A DNA stretch of 64,000 nt from Brachyhypopomus gauderio (taxonomy: Eukaryota; Chordata; Actinopteri; Gymnotiformes; Hypopomidae), in contig NC_135218.1 in the NCBI RefSeq assembly GCF_052324685.1, positions 24,858,601 to 24,922,600 on the forward strand, in the 5' to 3' direction. The position numbers and the translations under genes were made by a program. The number at the start of each line of letters is the position of its first letter. Positions within the stretch are counted from its first letter, which is position 1. Below are positions 63,051 through 64,000 of the stretch, piece after piece. The notes under the pieces are model-generated. The model saw only the letters and a program-made list of their open reading frames with translations, searched no databases and had not been told where the DNA came from.

Positions 63051-64000
63051 GTACATGCATTTCAGACCAGACCCTACCTAACCTGCTCTCTGTTAATGAT
63101 TGTAGTGGAGATATATGTGTGTGTGTGTGTGTGTGTGTGACAGATATGAGGTGGCTCCAAGGTGCGCGCGCATGTGTTAAGCAGTCTAACAATAGTTCTA
63201 TAACACTATAAAAGTGCAAACAACACTCCGACTGCAAATACACGAAGATGTCTCCAGGTTGCTCCAGCCATTAGACATGTGGTGTCTATAGTATCATCCT
63301 GAAGCAGTTCCCTGGTTTGTGGGAAATATTTTATGGTCCCCCAGTGGTGCATGTGATCTTAACAAACCCTTATAACATTTCAGTGTCACTTCTATCCCTC
63401 TTGAGATAATGTGAGACAAAAGTATTTTGTAGTCTAGTACAAAGGCCCTTGTTTTCAGCCCGGTAAATCCTGAAAAGGCACTAAGTGTGTAGCCCCTTGT
63501 GACCTTTGCTTGTGTGTCAGGCTCCTGGGGTGTTGGCACTGACTCTTAGACTCTCAGATGAGTGACAGCATAACCTTTTATTAATATGTGGTTTTAGGAG
63601 TGACTTACAACAAGCTGTCATTTAACTTTAACCAAACCGGAACGACTGGACACCAGAGCTGGCAGCGCAGGAGTGTCAGTGCTGGCAGGACGGTGAAGGA
63701 GTGTCAGTGCTGGCAGGACGGTGAAGGAGTGTCAGTGCTGGCAGGACGCTGAAGGAGTGTCAGTGCTGGCAGGACAGTGAAGGAATGTCAGTGTTGGCAG
63801 GATGCAAAAGGTGGCGTCTTCACCTTCGGGTGTCTGATGCTGGTTCACGCTGTACCAAAGATGTCAGGGGTACTACACCACCCAGTTTTCCTGCCTGAGG
63901 ACTTGGACAGACTGAACGATGAACGATGTCTCACTGTCACATATCTGGTATATATTACTGATTTGACTCCTGTTACTCATTTTTTTCTGATAGGCCCTTG
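61760..64000. other. Upstream of ldlr, no gene recognised
   Basis: Contains (TG)n tracts near 61939-61964, 63020-63046 and 63117-63138, a purine-rich AG run near 62898-62924, and a minisatellite at about 63676-63802. No coding exon or RNA was recognised. Confidence 0.5.
63676..63802. repeat. 28-bp minisatellite
   Basis: About four and a half copies of GTCAGTGCTGGCAGGACGGT plus GAAGGAGT, with changes in the later units. Confidence 0.88.

Overview
The window is vertebrate nuclear DNA, almost certainly from a teleost fish and probably an otophysan (inferred from the repeat types: a Tc1 element in an intron, and dispersed repeats with the core GCATTTAGCAGACGCTCTTA or a GCGCTATATAAATAAA tail). 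All genes are split by GT-AG introns and all phases close. No prokaryotic, viral or organellar genes were seen.

Six protein-coding genes can be modelled. From left to right they are: the 3' end of a sphingosine-1-phosphate receptor, s1pr5 (+, ends 308); keap1, keap1a type (+, 6 coding exons, 12505-23293, 590 aa); lrrc8e (+, 2 coding exons, 28399-31799, 811 aa); cdkn2d/p19INK4d (-, 2 exons, 36430-35541, 170 aa); ap1m2 (-, 12 exons, 43772-37634, 424 aa); and ldlr (-, 18 exons, 61427-50411, 871 aa). Apart from lrrc8e, the set matches the human 19p13.2 neighbourhood S1PR5-KEAP1-CDKN2D-AP1M2-LDLR. LRRC8E lies elsewhere on human 19p13. The window is therefore an old syntenic block, not a new gene cluster. 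The genes share a neighbourhood, not a pathway: lipid signalling, oxidative-stress sensing, volume-regulated anion channel, CDK4/6 inhibition, clathrin sorting and LDL uptake. AP1M2 and LDLR are linked only loosely through membrane-protein sorting.

Regulatory DNA is readable at several genes. Upstream of ldlr, on its strand, are a sterol-response-element match (ATCACACCAC), a GC box and CACATTGAAAT, in the same order as in the human LDLR promoter. Upstream of cdkn2d are an E2F-like site, two CCAAT boxes and a CDE-N4-CHR-like element. A minus-strand antioxidant-response-element core lies in the GC-rich region upstream of keap1a.

The space between exons is rich in repeats. There is a 3.06-kb terminal-inverted-repeat (TIR) element (4570-7632) holding a tandemly duplicated ~1.0-kb block of CT-rich minisatellite. 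A decayed Tc1/mariner copy sits in keap1a intron 3. A second TIR element of ~1.5 kb in keap1a intron 5 has a palindromic MITE nested in it. There are several minisatellites (24, 29-31, 30, 41 and 50 bp) and long TCTA, AT, CA and AG microsatellites. The 41-bp array in ldlr intron 1 is about 25 copies and looks nearly perfect. The longest gene-free intervals (31.8-35.5 kb, 43.8-48.3 kb, 62-64 kb) show no recognisable gene. I found no evidence of a wholly new biological system; the most interesting signals are regulatory and repeat-related.
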